This document shows, one piece after another, positions 20,176-29,629 of a stretch of 64,000 nucleotides of DNA. A program made the position numbers and the translations under genes. The stretch's first letter is position 1. Every line of letters begins with the position of its first letter. Source of the DNA: Acidipila rosea (GTDB taxonomy: Bacteria > Acidobacteriota > Terriglobia > Terriglobales > Acidobacteriaceae); NCBI RefSeq assembly GCF_004339725.1, contig NZ_SMGK01000006.1, positions 186,001 to 250,000 on the forward strand. The letters run 5' to 3'. The notes below the pieces were generated by a model. It had not been told where the DNA came from. It did no database searches and was given only the letters and a program-made list of their open reading frames with translations.

Positions 20176-23100
20176 ATGCAAAGTAAGAATGCCCGCAGTG
20201 GTGTGTTTCTCGCCACGTTATGCGTGGCTATGCTTTTTTTCCTGTTTTCACCGCTCAAGAGCTTTTCGCAGGTCGATCAGGGGGGTATCAGCGGGACCAT
20301 CGTCGATACCACCGGCGCGGTCATACCCAATGCAACCGTGACGATCACTGATACGGCCACGGGCCTGGTGCTTTCCCGGCAGACGGACAAAGGCGGCTTC
20401 TTTGTTTTCACGCCGATTAAGATTGGAAACTATACGCTGGAAGCCACCGCTCCCGGCTTTGCAAATATTAGAAGAGAAAACATCAAGGTTGATGTGAGCC
20501 AGCGGGTCGCGGTGAACTTCAAGATGAAGCCGGGCGCCGCCACTGAGACGGTGACGGTGACGTCAGCCCCGGAGTTGCAGACGGAAGATGCTTCGACTGG
20601 ACAGGTATTTTCAACCAAGGTTATTAACGACACGCCTCTGGACGGGCGGAATTATGTCTTTATCGCGCAGCTTGCTACCGGCGTAGCTGCTCCAAATCAG
20701 GGTTTCCGGCAAGTAGCTGGCGCAGGCGATTTCAGTTCGAACGGAAGCCGCGTGTCGCAGAACAACTTCATCCTCGATGGCGTTGACAATAACTCAAACA
20801 TGCAGGATTTTCTCAACGGAGCTACCTACGCAGTAAGGCCGCCTCCGGATGCACTCGCAGAGTTTAAGGTCGAGAGCAGCGATTACAGTGCAGAGTTGGG
20901 ACGGTCAACCGGTGCGGCTGTCAACGCATCAATCAAGTCCGGCTCGAATGAAATGCACGGAAGCCTTTGGGAGTATTTTCGCAGTGATCGTATGGCTGCA
21001 ATCGATTACTTCAATAGCGGAAGGACTTCTTATCACCAGAACCAGTTTGGCGCTACTCTTGGTGGCCGTTTCATCAAGGATAAGCTGTTCTATTTCGCTG
21101 ATGCGCAGGGCACGCGTATCTCTTCCTATGTCCCTGCACAGCCCAACAACACCGTACCTACGGATGCGATTCGCAACGGAGACTTCTCCGAAATGCTCGA
21201 TCCGAACAATACGAATGGAAATGGTTCAATTCCGCTCTATCTTCTAGGAGGCAATCCAACCAGCGCTCCTGGTGCAGCGGAGGATCCGAATGTACAGCAG
21301 CGCTATCTTGGCTGCAATGGCGCCCAGAATGTCATCTGCCCGACGCAGGTCAACACCGTCGCGCAAAACATTTTGAAGCTCTTTCCCAAGCCGAATCAGG
21401 GAAGTCCCCATCAGGTATTCAATAACTACACGATTCCTGCAACATCCTTCACCAATAACACGACACAATATGATGTTCGCGTAGACTATAACCCTTCGCA
21501 GAACGATCAGGCATTCGGACGCTACAGCTACTCGAATAACCCGACAAACTATACACCACCCTTTGGAATTCTCGACGGCGGTGGATTTGGCAGTGGCGGC
21601 CAGAATGCTAACTACAGCAAGAGCGGCGTCATCAGCGAAACGCACTTCTTCTCTCCGACACTCTCCAACGAATTTCGCGTAGGGTACAACTGGCTCCATG
21701 CCGCATATCTGCAGGTGAACAGCACGCAGAATATTGCAGCTCAACTAGGGCTGGGTGGAATTCCCTTTGGGCCGAATCTAGGAGGCATGCCGGATCTCAG
21801 CTTCGGGGGCTTCATCAACAGCGTAGGTGTTTCAGGCTATGTACCTTCGGTGGAAACACAGAATGTACTTCAGATCATTGATAACGTCTCAAAGGTGGCT
21901 GGTAAGCACACTCTTAAAGTTGGAGTGAATCTGCAGCACATTCGCTTCTATGGGCTGCAGCCGCCCAATGGTCTGGGAAGTGAAAACTTCTCCGGTGTTT
22001 ATACTTCGGATCCCGGCAACCCAAACATCATCTCCGGTTCGGGTGTAGCTGACTTCATGCTGGATCAGATGAACAGCTCTTCGATAACGAGCATTACGCC
22101 TATCACCAATCTGCGCTGGTATGAGGCGGCGTACGTTCAGGATGACTGGAGAGTGAACTCGCGTCTTATTCTCAACCTTGGACTTCGCTGGGAATATGCT
22201 CAACCCTTTGTCGAGGCGTTTGATCACCAAGCTAACTTCGTTGGTAACTACGCCGGACTCAACCAGGGAAGCGGCACATACCTCATTCCCAACTCGCAGA
22301 AGAACTATCCGATACCACCGCAGCTGCAATCCGCATTCACAGCAGACCACATTACTGTGCAGTATGTTTCCAACCGGTCCCTTGTGGATCTGAAGAAGCT
22401 GAACTTTGCACCGCGCGTGGGGCTTTCGTACATGCTCGATCCTAAGACCGTCCTTCGTGCCGGTGGCGGACTCTTCTATGGAGATCTGGAAGATATCGGG
22501 CTGGGGCTGAATCTGGGTAACAATGCGCCGTTTAACGTCAACGCAAACTTTATCCCTAATCCAAATGTCTGCCAGAATATCAACGGTGCGATCACGTGTC
22601 CGACGAATGGGCAGACACTGGAAACCGGCTTTAGTCAGGCACTGAATGCGCCTAACGGCGGCCTGGTGAACTTCGCCAATCTGCCGACGATCTATGCGGC
22701 CGAACAAAGCAACAAGCCTGCTTACACGGTTGCCTATAACCTCAACATTCAGCATTCGCTGACTGATTCACTCTCTTTCACCATCGGCTATCAGGGCAAT
22801 CAGAGCCGGCATTTGAGGGAGAGCTATAACGCTAACCAGTACGCTGGGATCGTACCTCGCGGAGCGAATGGCCAGCTCTACCAGTCCTTTCATGATTTCG
22901 GTGTAGTCATGGTGGGTAACTCGGGTGTTGGCCGGTATGACTCACTGCAGGCAAAGATAGAGAAGCGCTACAGCGGGGGGCTGTATTTCCTTGCAGGGTA
23001 CACATGGTCTCACTGCCTGGATGATGCCTTCGGTCCTATTGGGCAGTCGCAGGATGGAGGCTATCGCAATCCTAACTATCTCGGCCTTCGCTACGATTAC

Positions 23101-23763
23101 GGAGCCTGCACGCAGGATGTGCGCAACCGCTTCACCTTCTCACCGCAGTACGAACTTCCATTTGGAGTCGGACATAAATTCCTGAATCGTCCAGGGATTG
23201 CAAACGCAGTTGCAGGTGGCTGGAAGACGAGCTTTATCTTCCAGGTCCAGACGGGAACTCCCATTTTCCTGAATTCTTCGAATCAGGGTGCGAGCTATCC
23301 TATCCGGGTGAGCGATCCGTTCTCTCCTGGCGGCTCACCGGATCCAGTTACACAGCCACATGAGGTTTGCGCTACCAAGACCCGCACCCTGGAGTCGTGG
23401 TACAACCCTTGTGCCTACAAGAATCCTCCACAGGCTTATAACGGTCCGGATGATCCGGCTCATAACCTGATCGATATAACGCACGCAGGAACGATACCCT
23501 TTGGGCCTCCGGGTCGCGTCTCTGTGAACGGTCCTGGCTTCAATGGTCTGGACATGTCCCTGTTCAAGGATTTCGCCATTCCGCTGCGCGAGTCTGCTCT
23601 GCAGTTCCGCGCAGATGTCTTCAACGTTCTCAATCACCCCTCGTTCGGAAACCCGAACAACGGTTTGCAGGGAGCCAATGCCAGCAGCATTACTTCTACC
23701 CGCTTCAGCGCGCTTGAGCCGAATGCGCGTGTCATTCAGGTAGCGATGAAGTATAGCTTCTAA
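20176..23763 (+). CDS. TonB-dependent receptor, Oar-like, with carboxypeptidase-regulatory domain
   Basis: A 1195-residue outer-membrane receptor. The ATG at 20176 follows GGAG by 6 bases and starts a signal peptide (hydrophobic FLATLCVAMLFFLFSPL, cleavage near SFSQ). A CarboxypepD_reg/CnaB-like domain follows at about 35-115 (GISGTIVDTTGAVIPNATVT). A plug region is next (PLDGRNYVFIAQLATGV, FILDGVDNNSNMQDFLNG), then a large beta-barrel with many aromatic, Asn-rich turns. The last residue is Phe (QVAMKYSF), the usual barrel-assembly signal. This long Oar-like class is greatly expanded in acidobacteria and is thought to import plant-derived glycans. No SusD-like partner is present, so the ligand is unknown. 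Confidence 0.92.
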   Translation: MQSKNARSGVFLATLCVAMLFFLFSPLKSFSQVDQGGISGTIVDTTGAVIPNATVTITDTATGLVLSRQTDKGGFFVFTPIKIGNYTLEATAPGFANIRRENIKVDVSQRVAVNFKMKPGAATETVTVTSAPELQTEDASTGQVFSTKVINDTPLDGRNYVFIAQLATGVAAPNQGFRQVAGAGDFSSNGSRVSQNNFILDGVDNNSNMQDFLNGATYAVRPPPDALAEFKVESSDYSAELGRSTGAAVNASIKSGSNEMHGSLWEYFRSDRMAAIDYFNSGRTSYHQNQFGATLGGRFIKDKLFYFADAQGTRISSYVPAQPNNTVPTDAIRNGDFSEMLDPNNTNGNGSIPLYLLGGNPTSAPGAAEDPNVQQRYLGCNGAQNVICPTQVNTVAQNILKLFPKPNQGSPHQVFNNYTIPATSFTNNTTQYDVRVDYNPSQNDQAFGRYSYSNNPTNYTPPFGILDGGGFGSGGQNANYSKSGVISETHFFSPTLSNEFRVGYNWLHAAYLQVNSTQNIAAQLGLGGIPFGPNLGGMPDLSFGGFINSVGVSGYVPSVETQNVLQIIDNVSKVAGKHTLKVGVNLQHIRFYGLQPPNGLGSENFSGVYTSDPGNPNIISGSGVADFMLDQMNSSSITSITPITNLRWYEAAYVQDDWRVNSRLILNLGLRWEYAQPFVEAFDHQANFVGNYAGLNQGSGTYLIPNSQKNYPIPPQLQSAFTADHITVQYVSNRSLVDLKKLNFAPRVGLSYMLDPKTVLRAGGGLFYGDLEDIGLGLNLGNNAPFNVNANFIPNPNVCQNINGAITCPTNGQTLETGFSQALNAPNGGLVNFANLPTIYAAEQSNKPAYTVAYNLNIQHSLTDSLSFTIGYQGNQSRHLRESYNANQYAGIVPRGANGQLYQSFHDFGVVMVGNSGVGRYDSLQAKIEKRYSGGLYFLAGYTWSHCLDDAFGPIGQSQDGGYRNPNYLGLRYDYGACTQDVRNRFTFSPQYELPFGVGHKFLNRPGIANAVAGGWKTSFIFQVQTGTPIFLNSSNQGASYPIRVSDPFSPGGSPDPVTQPHEVCATKTRTLESWYNPCAYKNPPQAYNGPDDPAHNLIDITHAGTIPFGPPGRVSVNGPGFNGLDMSLFKDFAIPLRESALQFRADVFNVLNHPSFGNPNNGLQGANASSITSTRFSALEPNARVIQVAMKYSF

Positions 23764-23776
23764 CTCACTCCAAATA

Positions 23777-23812
23777 GTTATAGGACGGAGATTGATATCT
23801 CCGTCCTATAAC
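23777..23812. terminator. Perfect 15-bp bidirectional terminator
   Basis: Bases 23777-23791 and 23798-23812 form a perfect 15-bp inverted repeat with a 6-nt loop (TTGATA). It lies between the convergent receptor and isomerase genes. The stem has AT ends and a GC core (GGACGGAGA), so A/T tracts flank the core in both directions, as expected for a bidirectional terminator. Confidence 0.8.
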
Positions 23813-23841
23813 TTAAGCTTCGATTGAGTGAATAAATCTTC

Positions 23842-24663
23842 TTAATCTAGAAGAGAAAATGCCTTGCTCATCTTAGTCGTTACTTCCTCTGGCGAATCCC
23901 CCAGCGAGTAGTGAATCTCAAGCACGCCGGCGGGTGTCTGCGGGGCAGTCTTCAGCTCCTTCATCGTTTCTTCCCATGCGATCGTTCCCTCGCCGGGCCA
24001 CAGGTGTTCGTCGCGTTCCCCGTGATTATCGTGCAGGTGGGCGGAGCGGATATAGGGTTTCAGTTCCGCTAATGCAGAGGCAGTGCCGCCGGTGAGATTT
24101 GCATGGCCTACGTCCAGGCACACGCCAATCGAATCGAAGTGGCCGACATGCAGGATCTCAAGGATATTCTGAGGGCGCGTGACCTCATTCTGCAGGTTCT
24201 CGATCAACAGCTTCACACCGAGCGGCCCTGCAAATGCCTTCAGGTGTTCGAGCGCGGTAAGCGAGTGTTCAAGCGACCGCGGGCTCCACTGATCGTCCCG
24301 CTCTCCCAGATGGATGACCATGAAACGGAAGGGAATCAGTTCGGCGGCCTCAAGTGCGCGCTTAATCTCATCCATCGCGTCAATGCGTCGCGACTTATCG
24401 GGATGAATAAGATTTACGGCCGGTGCGCCTGCACGGCCCATTTCGCTGTCGGGGTAGAGCGGCGCATGCATGGAGAATGGCTCAAGCGGGTTTGATCTGA
24501 ACCAATCTGCCAGCTCTCGAATTGCCACACGATTGGCATAGTCTAAGTGCTGTTTTGCTGCGAAAAGCTCTACACCCTGGGCGCCGGCACGGGCAAAAAT
24601 TTCAAGCATGCCGGGATGCAAACGACTGCGGAGAAATATATGAGAAGAGATGACTTTCAACAT
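23842..24663 (-). CDS. Sugar phosphate isomerase/epimerase-like TIM-barrel protein
   Basis: A 273-residue protein of the xylose-isomerase-like/AP endonuclease 2 superfamily. Metal-ligand positions are recognisable: MHAPLYPD, the glutamate in LLIENLQNE, the Asp/His pair in CLDVGHANLTGG, AHLHDNHGERDEHLWPGEG, and the final glutamate in VLEIHYS. Such proteins bind one or two divalent metals and isomerise or epimerise small sugars. No sugar-specific genes flank it, so the substrate is open. It is convergent with the TonB receptor gene. Confidence 0.82.
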   Translation of the reverse strand: MLKVISSHIFLRSRLHPGMLEIFARAGAQGVELFAAKQHLDYANRVAIRELADWFRSNPLEPFSMHAPLYPDSEMGRAGAPAVNLIHPDKSRRIDAMDEIKRALEAAELIPFRFMVIHLGERDDQWSPRSLEHSLTALEHLKAFAGPLGVKLLIENLQNEVTRPQNILEILHVGHFDSIGVCLDVGHANLTGGTASALAELKPYIRSAHLHDNHGERDEHLWPGEGTIAWEETMKELKTAPQTPAGVLEIHYSLGDSPEEVTTKMSKAFSLLD

Positions 24664-24772
24664 GGTGCGGGATACCCCGATCGATCTGGCTTCTCCTTAT
24701 CTTCTCATTTCGAGACAAGTGCGCCGGGGCAGAAGTCATGTATAGGGCTCTAATGTATATCCAAGATTACGC

Positions 24773-25210
24773 CTAGACGCGCCAGTAATCGGGTCTCCAG
24801 ACCTCAATTGATTTCTTGATATCCGCCGGTTTCAGATGGTCTCGCAATGTTTTTTCGACCAGCGCAGGGATCTCAGCGTCCGGCGCGAACCGCAGTGCGA
24901 TCAGTTGCCTCTCCGTCAGTTCATGGATGCGTGATCTGAGAGGCTCCTGCAGGAGTGCGGTCAGCCTGAGCCGCTCCTCCAGGCGGATGACGCGGTCCTG
25001 CACCTTGAGCGAGTAGAGCCGGGCGATGCCGGTGAGCAGCAGCAGCCCAAAACTCAGGAGCGCCAGCCAGACATGGAAGCTGTCAGGATGCTGCACCAGC
25101 AGCCAGACCGCGAAGATGAAGCAGAGCAGAAAAATGGGCGCGACCATGAAGTGGAACCATGGATCCAGCCTGGCATGGTTGGCAAATGTCTGGGGACGTT
25201 TTTCGCTCAT
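24773..25210 (-). CDS. DUF6526-family membrane protein
   Basis: A 145-residue protein with two membrane helices (FLLCFIFAVWLLVQ and WLALLSFGLLLLTGIARLYS). A helical cytoplasmic domain with LKVQDRVIRLEERLRL and RQLIALRFAPDAEIPALV follows, ending SIEVWRPDYWRV. This is the pattern of the uncharacterised DUF6526 family, common in acidobacteria and bacteroidetes. It ends about 110 bases before the TIM-barrel gene and starts 36 bases after the gamma-glutamyltranspeptidase gene, so it may be co-transcribed with the latter. Confidence 0.8.
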   Translation of the reverse strand: MSEKRPQTFANHARLDPWFHFMVAPIFLLCFIFAVWLLVQHPDSFHVWLALLSFGLLLLTGIARLYSLKVQDRVIRLEERLRLTALLQEPLRSRIHELTERQLIALRFAPDAEIPALVEKTLRDHLKPADIKKSIEVWRPDYWRV

Positions 25211-25246
25211 CGGTGTACTCCATTCGGCGCAGCTTGCAGAGCCAGT

Positions 25247-26986
25247 CTAATACCCCGCAGCTTTTCCGAAGTGACGCCGGTGATCCTGGCCGCCTTCCAG
25301 CATGCCAGTGACCGGGTTGACCGCTATGCACTCGCCGTCGCTCCAGACCTGTTTTCCAACATCCACGCTATACCCCATCGATCGCAGGCCCTCGATGGAC
25401 GCATCAGGAAAGCCGGGCTCCAAATAGACGATGTCCGGCAGGTACTGATGGTGAAAGCGTGGTGCATCCACTGCCGATTGAATATTCAAACCCCCGTCAG
25501 CAACGCTCAGGAAGATGTTCGCCACGGTGGTGATGATACGTGAGCCGCCAGGGGAGCCGAGCACCATGCTTACCTTGCCGTCCTTGAGTACGATGGTTGG
25601 CGTCATGCTGGAGAGAGGCCGCTTGCCAGGGGCAATAGCGTTAGCCGGTCCCTGGATCAGCCCGAACATATTTGGTACTCCCTGCTTGGAGGTGAAGTCG
25701 TCCATCTCGTCATTCATCAGGAAGCCTAGCCCTTCCGCAGTCACGCCCGAGCCGAAGTAGTTATTGAGAGTTGTGGTTACGGAGACGGCGTCGCCGTCAG
25801 CGTCCATCACGGAGTAGTGCGTCGTATCCGTTGCTTCCTGCTTTATAGCCGCAATCTTTGGAGGAGGCGGCAGATAACCCTCCGGGCGCTTCAACTCTGC
25901 CGATGGTGTCGCCGCATCTTCCTTGATGCTTGCTCTGAAAGCGGCGGCATAGCGCGGATCGATCATCTGTTGAATCGGAATTTTCACGTAATCCGGGTCG
26001 CCGAGATAATCGGTCCGATCCATGTAGGCGCGCCGGAAGGCCTCCAGTATCAGGTGCATCTCCGCAGGCGTTCGATCTCCGAGCCGCGCCAGGTTATAGC
26101 CGTCCAGAATATTGAGGGCCTCGATCAACGCCACTCCGCCGGAAGACGGCGGCGGCGCGCTGATGATGTCATACCCCTGGTAGCTTGCCTGAAGCGGTTC
26201 GCGCTCCTTAACCGTGTAGGCTGCCAGATCCTTTTCGGTAATGAGTCCGCCGCCCTTCTGCATGTCCGCAGCGAGCTTTTTCGCTATCGCTCCGTGGTAA
26301 AAACTATCCGGGTCCCGGGCAATTTCCTTGAGGGTCTGTGCCAGTTCCGGCTGTTTGAAGGTTTCTCCCGCCTTGTAAAAGTTGCCATCACGCTGAAAGA
26401 TTCGCCGGGATGCCGGGAACTCTGCCAGGGAGGGATAGTGGAGCATGGCGGCTTCCTCATCGGTCAGCACATAGCCGTCGGAGGCGAGTTTGATGGCGGG
26501 GGCCATTACCTCGGCCAAGGTCAATTTGCCGTATTTTTTCTCGGCATAAACAAGCCCTGCAACTGAGCCGGGCACGCCGATCGCTTTATAGCCGACGATG
26601 CTCTCATTCGGCACCACATTTCCCTTTGCATCGAGGTACATATCGGGGGTGGCCGCCAATGGAGCGCGCTCGCGATAGTCCAGGAAAGTGGATCGCCCGT
26701 CCTTGAGGTGGATGAGCATGAAGCCACCTCCGCCGAGGTTGCCTGCATCCGAGTAGACAACAGCCAGCGCGAATCCCACGGCGACGGCAGCGTCGACCGC
26801 ATTACCACCGTTCTTCAATATCTGTACGCCCACATCGGTAGCTCGATGGTGAATGGATACGACCATGGCATGCGGAGCGCGCTCAGGAACCTCGCTGCGG
26901 TAATTTGGAACCGCTGCAGGCTGTGCATAGAGCAGGGAACTGAAGGTAAGAGAAGCGGCCAGGGCAGAGACGGCAAATCGCATCAT
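25247..26986 (-). CDS. ggt: Gamma-glutamyltranspeptidase
   Basis: A 579-residue periplasmic N-terminal nucleophile hydrolase that cleaves gamma-glutamyl bonds of glutathione and related peptides. The paired ATGs at 26986/26983 begin a signal peptide (FAVSALAASLTFSSLLYAQ); no ribosome site is obvious, and an open frame continues to 27100. The precursor is cut before the catalytic Thr388 in the motif TTHYSVMDADG. Other family motifs are NGGNAVDAAVAVGFAL, GNLGGGGFMLIH, SAPPPSSGGVALIEALNIL, and SSMTPTIVLKDGK with VLGSPGGSRI in the small subunit. The length and all motifs are normal. The product may serve glutathione or peptide nitrogen recovery. Confidence 0.94.
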   Translation of the reverse strand: MMRFAVSALAASLTFSSLLYAQPAAVPNYRSEVPERAPHAMVVSIHHRATDVGVQILKNGGNAVDAAVAVGFALAVVYSDAGNLGGGGFMLIHLKDGRSTFLDYRERAPLAATPDMYLDAKGNVVPNESIVGYKAIGVPGSVAGLVYAEKKYGKLTLAEVMAPAIKLASDGYVLTDEEAAMLHYPSLAEFPASRRIFQRDGNFYKAGETFKQPELAQTLKEIARDPDSFYHGAIAKKLAADMQKGGGLITEKDLAAYTVKEREPLQASYQGYDIISAPPPSSGGVALIEALNILDGYNLARLGDRTPAEMHLILEAFRRAYMDRTDYLGDPDYVKIPIQQMIDPRYAAAFRASIKEDAATPSAELKRPEGYLPPPPKIAAIKQEATDTTHYSVMDADGDAVSVTTTLNNYFGSGVTAEGLGFLMNDEMDDFTSKQGVPNMFGLIQGPANAIAPGKRPLSSMTPTIVLKDGKVSMVLGSPGGSRIITTVANIFLSVADGGLNIQSAVDAPRFHHQYLPDIVYLEPGFPDASIEGLRSMGYSVDVGKQVWSDGECIAVNPVTGMLEGGQDHRRHFGKAAGY

Positions 26987-27216
26987 TGTACGCGCTAGTG
27001 TAGCGTGATTTTGGTGTTTTGCCGCATGATTTGACGGGATTATGCTAGTCCGAAAGACGGATTCGCGTATTGAACGGCAGGCATTTAAGATTATGCGCAA
27101 GTACGGTGACGCGTAAGGCTACAAAAGAAATTCGTTTGGTAAGGTGCATAGCTGGTTGTGATGTTCGACAGCTTTCCAAATCGTTCTTTTAAATTCCTCC
27201 GGGGTGACTCTGTCCG

Positions 27217-28479
27217 GTGAAGAAATTTGCATTAGCCGCAGTGCTGTTGTCCTGGATGCCTGTCGTCATGTTCTGGCATAGAGCCACGGACTACATCCTC
27301 TCGTCCAACTACATGGCCCACCGGTTCTGCTATCTTCTGCAGCCGGGCTTGATCTGGACAAATGTCGTAATGGACAGCCTGATCGCGGCTTCCTATCTGC
27401 TGATCTTCCTGGCGCTTTTCTGGATGTCGTCAAGACTTCGCCAAGTTGCGGAAATTAATCGCTACGTCTGGATCTTCGTCGCCTTCGGCACCTTTATCGT
27501 TGCATGCGGCATGACGCATGTCATGGAAGTTATTACCCTGTGGTGGCCCATCTATCGTTTTTCAACGGTAGTCAAAACCATATGTGCGGCCGCCTCGGTT
27601 CCTACGGCCATCCTCTTCGTGCGAATTGCGCCTGCTCTCACGCGTAACATGGAGCGCTTCATCTTCATGCTCTCCACGACACAGCAGGAGAAAGACAGAG
27701 CGCTCACGTCGCTGATCGCGTCTGAGAAGCTCGCGGTCGCGGGGCGAATTTCTGCTTCCATTGCGCACGAAATCAGTAATCCGCTTGAGTCAGTGGGGAA
27801 CGTCCTTCATCTTCTTCGTACAGGCGCCGGACTTTCCCCTGAAATGCAACGGCTGGTCGACTCTGCGCAGGGCGAAATTATTCGCGCGGGCGACATAGCC
27901 CGCAGTACGCTTTCACTTTATCGAGAATCGGCCGCGCCGGTTGAGGTATCCCTGGTTCCACTCTTGCAGAGCATTATCGATCTGCAGGCCCCGGCTCTGG
28001 TTCGCAACAATATTCAGATTCAAACTCGAATGCGGGCGACCGTAGCTATCCGAGCCTACCCGGGAGAATTACGCCAGGTTCTCATTAACCTGATTCAGAA
28101 TGCCGCAGCGGCTATTGGAGAGGATGGGAAGATATTCGTTCGCGTTCAACCCCGCCGCGGAGGATACTCCATTACCGTTGCCGACAATGGCCCGGGTGTG
28201 CAGCCTGCTGACCGCACCCGCCTCTTCAGCCTCTTCTTCACCACCAAGGGAGAACAGGGAACCGGGCTCGGTCTCTGGCTTGCCCATTCCCTGATTGAGA
28301 AGCTGGGGGGGAGGATAAAGTTCCGCTCGAGGACGGCTGGTGAAGCCGCAATTCGCGGAACTCTGTTCAATATCTGGCTACCCTTAGGAACGCCGCCCTA
28401 TGTTCCTCTGGCTCCCTTTAGCTCGGTTCAGGCAGGACGCCGCCAGATGCAGAAGACAGCTTCCGTTGCCTCAAGATAG
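27217..28479 (+). CDS. Sensor histidine kinase with ethylene-receptor-like membrane domain
   Basis: A 420-residue membrane sensor kinase starting with GTG. The input domain (about residues 35-140) has three membrane helices and the hallmarks of the plant ETR1-type ethylene-binding domain: FCYLLQPGLIW, then MDSLIAASYLLIFLALF with Asp53, then FGTFIVACGMTHVMEV with Cys97 and His101. In ETR1 the equivalent Cys65 and His69 bind copper(I). The kinase part has the phospho-His184 in AHEISNPLESVGNVL, the N box in INLIQNAAAAI, G1 VADNGPGV, and GTGLGLWLAHSLIEKLGG. No response regulator is adjacent. The ligand could be ethylene, but other uses of this fold are possible. Confidence 0.9.
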   Translation: MKKFALAAVLLSWMPVVMFWHRATDYILSSNYMAHRFCYLLQPGLIWTNVVMDSLIAASYLLIFLALFWMSSRLRQVAEINRYVWIFVAFGTFIVACGMTHVMEVITLWWPIYRFSTVVKTICAAASVPTAILFVRIAPALTRNMERFIFMLSTTQQEKDRALTSLIASEKLAVAGRISASIAHEISNPLESVGNVLHLLRTGAGLSPEMQRLVDSAQGEIIRAGDIARSTLSLYRESAAPVEVSLVPLLQSIIDLQAPALVRNNIQIQTRMRATVAIRAYPGELRQVLINLIQNAAAAIGEDGKIFVRVQPRRGGYSITVADNGPGVQPADRTRLFSLFFTTKGEQGTGLGLWLAHSLIEKLGGRIKFRSRTAGEAAIRGTLFNIWLPLGTPPYVPLAPFSSVQAGRRQMQKTASVASR

Positions 28480-28558
28480 GTTTGCCATAAAAGAGAGCTG
28501 TTGCCAGGAATGGAACCGACCGCGTATCGCATTAGTCGGCGGAAACGAAAGCAGCGTG

Positions 28559-29470
28559 TTAGACCACTGCAAGGGAAGCAGATCGCCGTGCCAACGGTTC
28601 CCGCTGCGTCGCAGCCAGCGTCGTCAGGCTCCATGCGGAGCGGTCGCGCATCAGTCTTGAAACCAGTGCGGTGTGCATGGCATGGCCAGCACGTTCTGCA
28701 ACAACGCGTCCCAGAATCTGGTGACCTGCCAGAGCGAGATCGCCGATCAGATCCAGCACTTTGTGCCGGACAAACTCATCGTCAAACCGCAGGGGTCCGT
28801 TCCGCACACCTTCCCTGTCGAGAATGATTGCGCTGGACTCTGATACTCCGCGGATCAGACCCATATCGCGAAGCTTCTGCTCGTCTTCCTTGAAGCCGAA
28901 GGTTCGCGCCGGAGCTATCTCCACGCCATAGGTGCGGGCTGCAAGATCCACCTCGAAGCCATGCTTCCCTATGGGCTGGGGAAAGTCGATCTTGTAGCTG
29001 ATGCTATAGCCGTCGCCCGGATAGACGCCGATAAACTTGTCACCCTCGCGCACCTCAACGTCCTTGAGGATGCGAATGTATTCACGCCGCCGCCGCTGGG
29101 TCTTGAGGCCGGTGTTGCGAAAGGCGTCCACATAAGGGATCGCACTTCCGTCGAGGATGGGGAGTTCCAGATTGTCGAGCTCGACGATGACGTTATCGAC
29201 CCCCATGCCGATAAGCGCCGAGAGCAGATGTTCGGTCGTCTGGATCAGAACGCCTTTCCGCATCAGGCTGGTTGCATAGCTGACCTTGGCGACATTGCGG
29301 CTGGTGGCCGCTATCTCAAAATTGTCCAGGTCAGTCCTGCGGAAGACTATGCCCGAGCCCGCGGGTGCAGGCAGCAGCCGCATCGAGACGGGAGCGCCGC
29401 TGTGCAGGCCTACCCCCGAGAACTCAACAACTGCCGCTATCGTGTGTTCGAGATATTCTGCTTCTGACAA
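28559..29470 (-). CDS. lpxC: LpxC, UDP-3-O-acyl-N-acetylglucosamine deacetylase
   Basis: This zinc enzyme commits the cell to lipid A synthesis. The 303 residues match the family. The zinc ligands are His81 in TTEHLLSAL and His236/Asp240 in RHKVLDLIGD; Glu80 and His250 (GDLALAGH) are the catalytic base and acid. Other motifs are FSGVGLHSG at the start, LPILDGSAIPYVDAF, and PARTFGFKED. The C-terminal 30 residues are a less conserved extension. The gene shows that the organism has an outer membrane with lipid A. It ends convergently with the histidine kinase gene about 80 bases away. Confidence 0.97.
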   Translation of the reverse strand: MSEAEYLEHTIAAVVEFSGVGLHSGAPVSMRLLPAPAGSGIVFRRTDLDNFEIAATSRNVAKVSYATSLMRKGVLIQTTEHLLSALIGMGVDNVIVELDNLELPILDGSAIPYVDAFRNTGLKTQRRRREYIRILKDVEVREGDKFIGVYPGDGYSISYKIDFPQPIGKHGFEVDLAARTYGVEIAPARTFGFKEDEQKLRDMGLIRGVSESSAIILDREGVRNGPLRFDDEFVRHKVLDLIGDLALAGHQILGRVVAERAGHAMHTALVSRLMRDRSAWSLTTLAATQREPLARRSASLAVV

Positions 29471-29629
29471 AATTTTCCTCGCCCGTGGGCATGAACCAAT
29501 AGACTACCCTCTGCGAATTAAGTTTAGCTGTGGCATATTCGCCACATTAGCGTGGCGGAATATGACTCACGAGACGGCTGGGTACAAAGACAGTAAATAG
29601 CTCATCCAGAAGGGGCTTACCTTAAAGTT

